Translations under genes and position numbers: made by a program
Source: Paracoccaceae bacterium
GTDB taxonomy: Bacteria; Pseudomonadota; Alphaproteobacteria; Rhodobacterales; Rhodobacteraceae
Length of the DNA stretch: 6,469 bases
Direction of reading: 5' to 3'
NCBI GenBank assembly: GCA_007120685.1
Contig: SKNG01000453.1
Location: 1 to 6,469, forward strand
Notes under the pieces: model-generated
Told to the model about the DNA's origin: nothing
The model's input: the letters and a program-made list of their open reading frames with translations, nothing else
The model's database searches: none
Part shown: positions 5,552 to 6,469 of the stretch, one piece after another
How positions within the stretch are numbered: the stretch's first letter is position 1
Layout of the letters: every line of letters begins with the position of its first letter

Positions 5552-6469
5552 CCCTGGGCCTCTATCTCGCGCGGCGCCTGCTGGGCAGCTTCGGGCTGAT
5601 TGCCGCGGTGTTCCTGGGCGTGCTCTATCTGTTCGAGATGGTCGAGCTTCTGCGCCGCTTCGCCGGCAGCGCGCCGATGGCGCAACTGGCCTGGATGGGG
5701 CTGTTGCGGGTGCCGCGCACGCTGCACCAGATCCTGCCGCTGATCATGATCCTGGCCTCGATGGCGCTGTTCCTGGCGCTGGCGCGGTCCTCGGAACTGG
5801 TGGTGATCCGGGGGGCCGGCCGTTCGGCCCTGCGCATGCTGGCCGAGCCCTTTGCCGCCGCGGTGATCCTTGGCCTGCTGGCGGTGGCGGTGCTGAACCC
5901 GGTGGCGGCGCTGGCCAGCCGGATCTATCAGAGCCAGGTGCAGGCGCTGCAGGATCCCGATGGCATCATGCAGATGGGGGTCGCCGACGGGGTGATCTGG
6001 CTGCGCCAGAGCGATCCGCAGGGCCAGACCGTGGTCCGCGCCGAACGCGCCGGGCCGGACGGGTTGAGCTTTCAGGGCGTCACCTTCCTTGGTTTTGAGC
6101 GCGACACCGGCCGCCCGCTGACCCGCATCCAGGCCGAAAGCGCGCGGCTGGGGAATGGCGAATGGCGGCTGAGCCAGGCCACAAGCTGGCAGCTTGACCG
6201 CCCCAACCCCGAGGTCGCGGCCGAGCGGCTGGAGAGCCTGACCCTGCCCACCGACCTGACGCCCGAGCGGCTGCGCGACAGTTTCGCGCGGCCCGGGCTG
6301 GTGTCGGTCTGGGGCCTGCCGGAATTGATCGGCGTGCTGGAAAGCGCGGGGCTGTCGGCGCGCAGCCAGCGGGCGGAGCTGCAATCGGAACTGGCGCTGC
6401 CGCTGATGCTGGCGGCGATGATGCTGATCGGCGCGGCGCTGTGCCTGCATCACAGCCGCACCGGCCAGA
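5548..6469 (+). CDS. lptG: LPS export ABC transporter permease LptG (3' end beyond the window)
   Basis: The first 307 residues of the second LptB2FG permease, partner of LptF in LPS extraction. MTLGLYLARRLLGSFGLI opens TM1 (about 11-29). LLRVPRTLHQILPLIMILAS leads into TM2 (about 60-79). The coupling helix ARSSELVVIRGAGRS (79-93) is highly conserved and parallels that of LptF, and TM3 is at about 101-122. The periplasmic domain runs from about 125 to 265, with DGVIWLRQ and LSQATSWQL. SELALPLMLAAMMLIGAALCL (280-300) is TM4. The last two membrane segments, roughly 60 residues, are cut off by the window edge; there is no sign of truncation in the organism. Start ATG 5548 overlaps the lptF stop as ATGA, so the two subunits should be translationally coupled and made in equal amounts. 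In alphaproteobacteria lptD and surA usually come next. Confidence 0.9.
   Translation, partial: MTLGLYLARRLLGSFGLIAAVFLGVLYLFEMVELLRRFAGSAPMAQLAWMGLLRVPRTLHQILPLIMILASMALFLALARSSELVVIRGAGRSALRMLAEPFAAAVILGLLAVAVLNPVAALASRIYQSQVQALQDPDGIMQMGVADGVIWLRQSDPQGQTVVRAERAGPDGLSFQGVTFLGFERDTGRPLTRIQAESARLGNGEWRLSQATSWQLDRPNPEVAAERLESLTLPTDLTPERLRDSFARPGLVSVWGLPELIGVLESAGLSARSQRAELQSELALPLMLAAMMLIGAALCLHHSRTGQ

Noticed and set aside
5230..6453. Long open frame on the minus strand opposite lptF/lptG, with others at 1306-2910 and 238-1269
   Set aside because: These are mirror frames of GC-rich genes. Their translations are Gln/His/Arg/Gly-rich low-complexity text, while the + strand frames carry clear family motifs.
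1..6469. CRISPR arrays, tRNA or rRNA genes, phage or defence modules
   Set aside because: No regularly spaced repeats, cloverleaf-like sequences or marker proteins for such systems were seen on either strand.

Overview
The window looks like chromosomal DNA of a high-GC alphaproteobacterium, most likely a member of the Rhodobacterales (Paracoccus/Rhodobacter-like). The grounds are strong G/C third-position bias in the core genes, the style of the LptF, LptG and metallo-beta-lactamase proteins, and a tryptophan-rich hypothetical protein of a kind I associate with that order. The taxonomic call rests on protein and composition impressions, not on a marker gene. All recognisable genes are on the + strand.

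Layout. Bases 1-165 are the 3' end of an IS481-family insertion sequence: the last 39 codons of its transposase and its probable terminal repeat. Bases 166-441 are a non-coding leader that becomes very C-rich and G-poor. Next come a ZIP-family divalent metal transporter (442-1179) and, 66 bp later with its own strong ribosome binding site, a beta-CASP metallo-beta-lactamase RNase-like protein (1246-2838). A poorly conserved accessory stretch follows (about 2839-4335). It holds a W-rich hypothetical gene with a long Ala-rich GCC-type repeat tract, and this gene appears to be broken by an in-frame TAG at 3902 and by a frame change near 4040-4060. The window ends with the LPS export permease genes lptF (4415-5551) and lptG (5548 to the window edge), overlapping by ATGA.

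How the parts relate. lptF and lptG encode the two membrane subunits of the LptB2FG ABC extractor, which pulls lipopolysaccharide from the inner membrane, so their tight coupling makes sense. The ZIP transporter and the metallo-RNase are close enough for co-transcription, but I see no functional link beyond both being metal proteins. The broken gene, the IS end and the shift in codon use mark the spaces beside the core genes as sites of gain and decay.

I did not find a convincing new biological system. The observations most worth a second look are the decayed W-rich gene, its nearly pure NNC-codon alanine tract, and the C-rich leaders that precede three of the genes.
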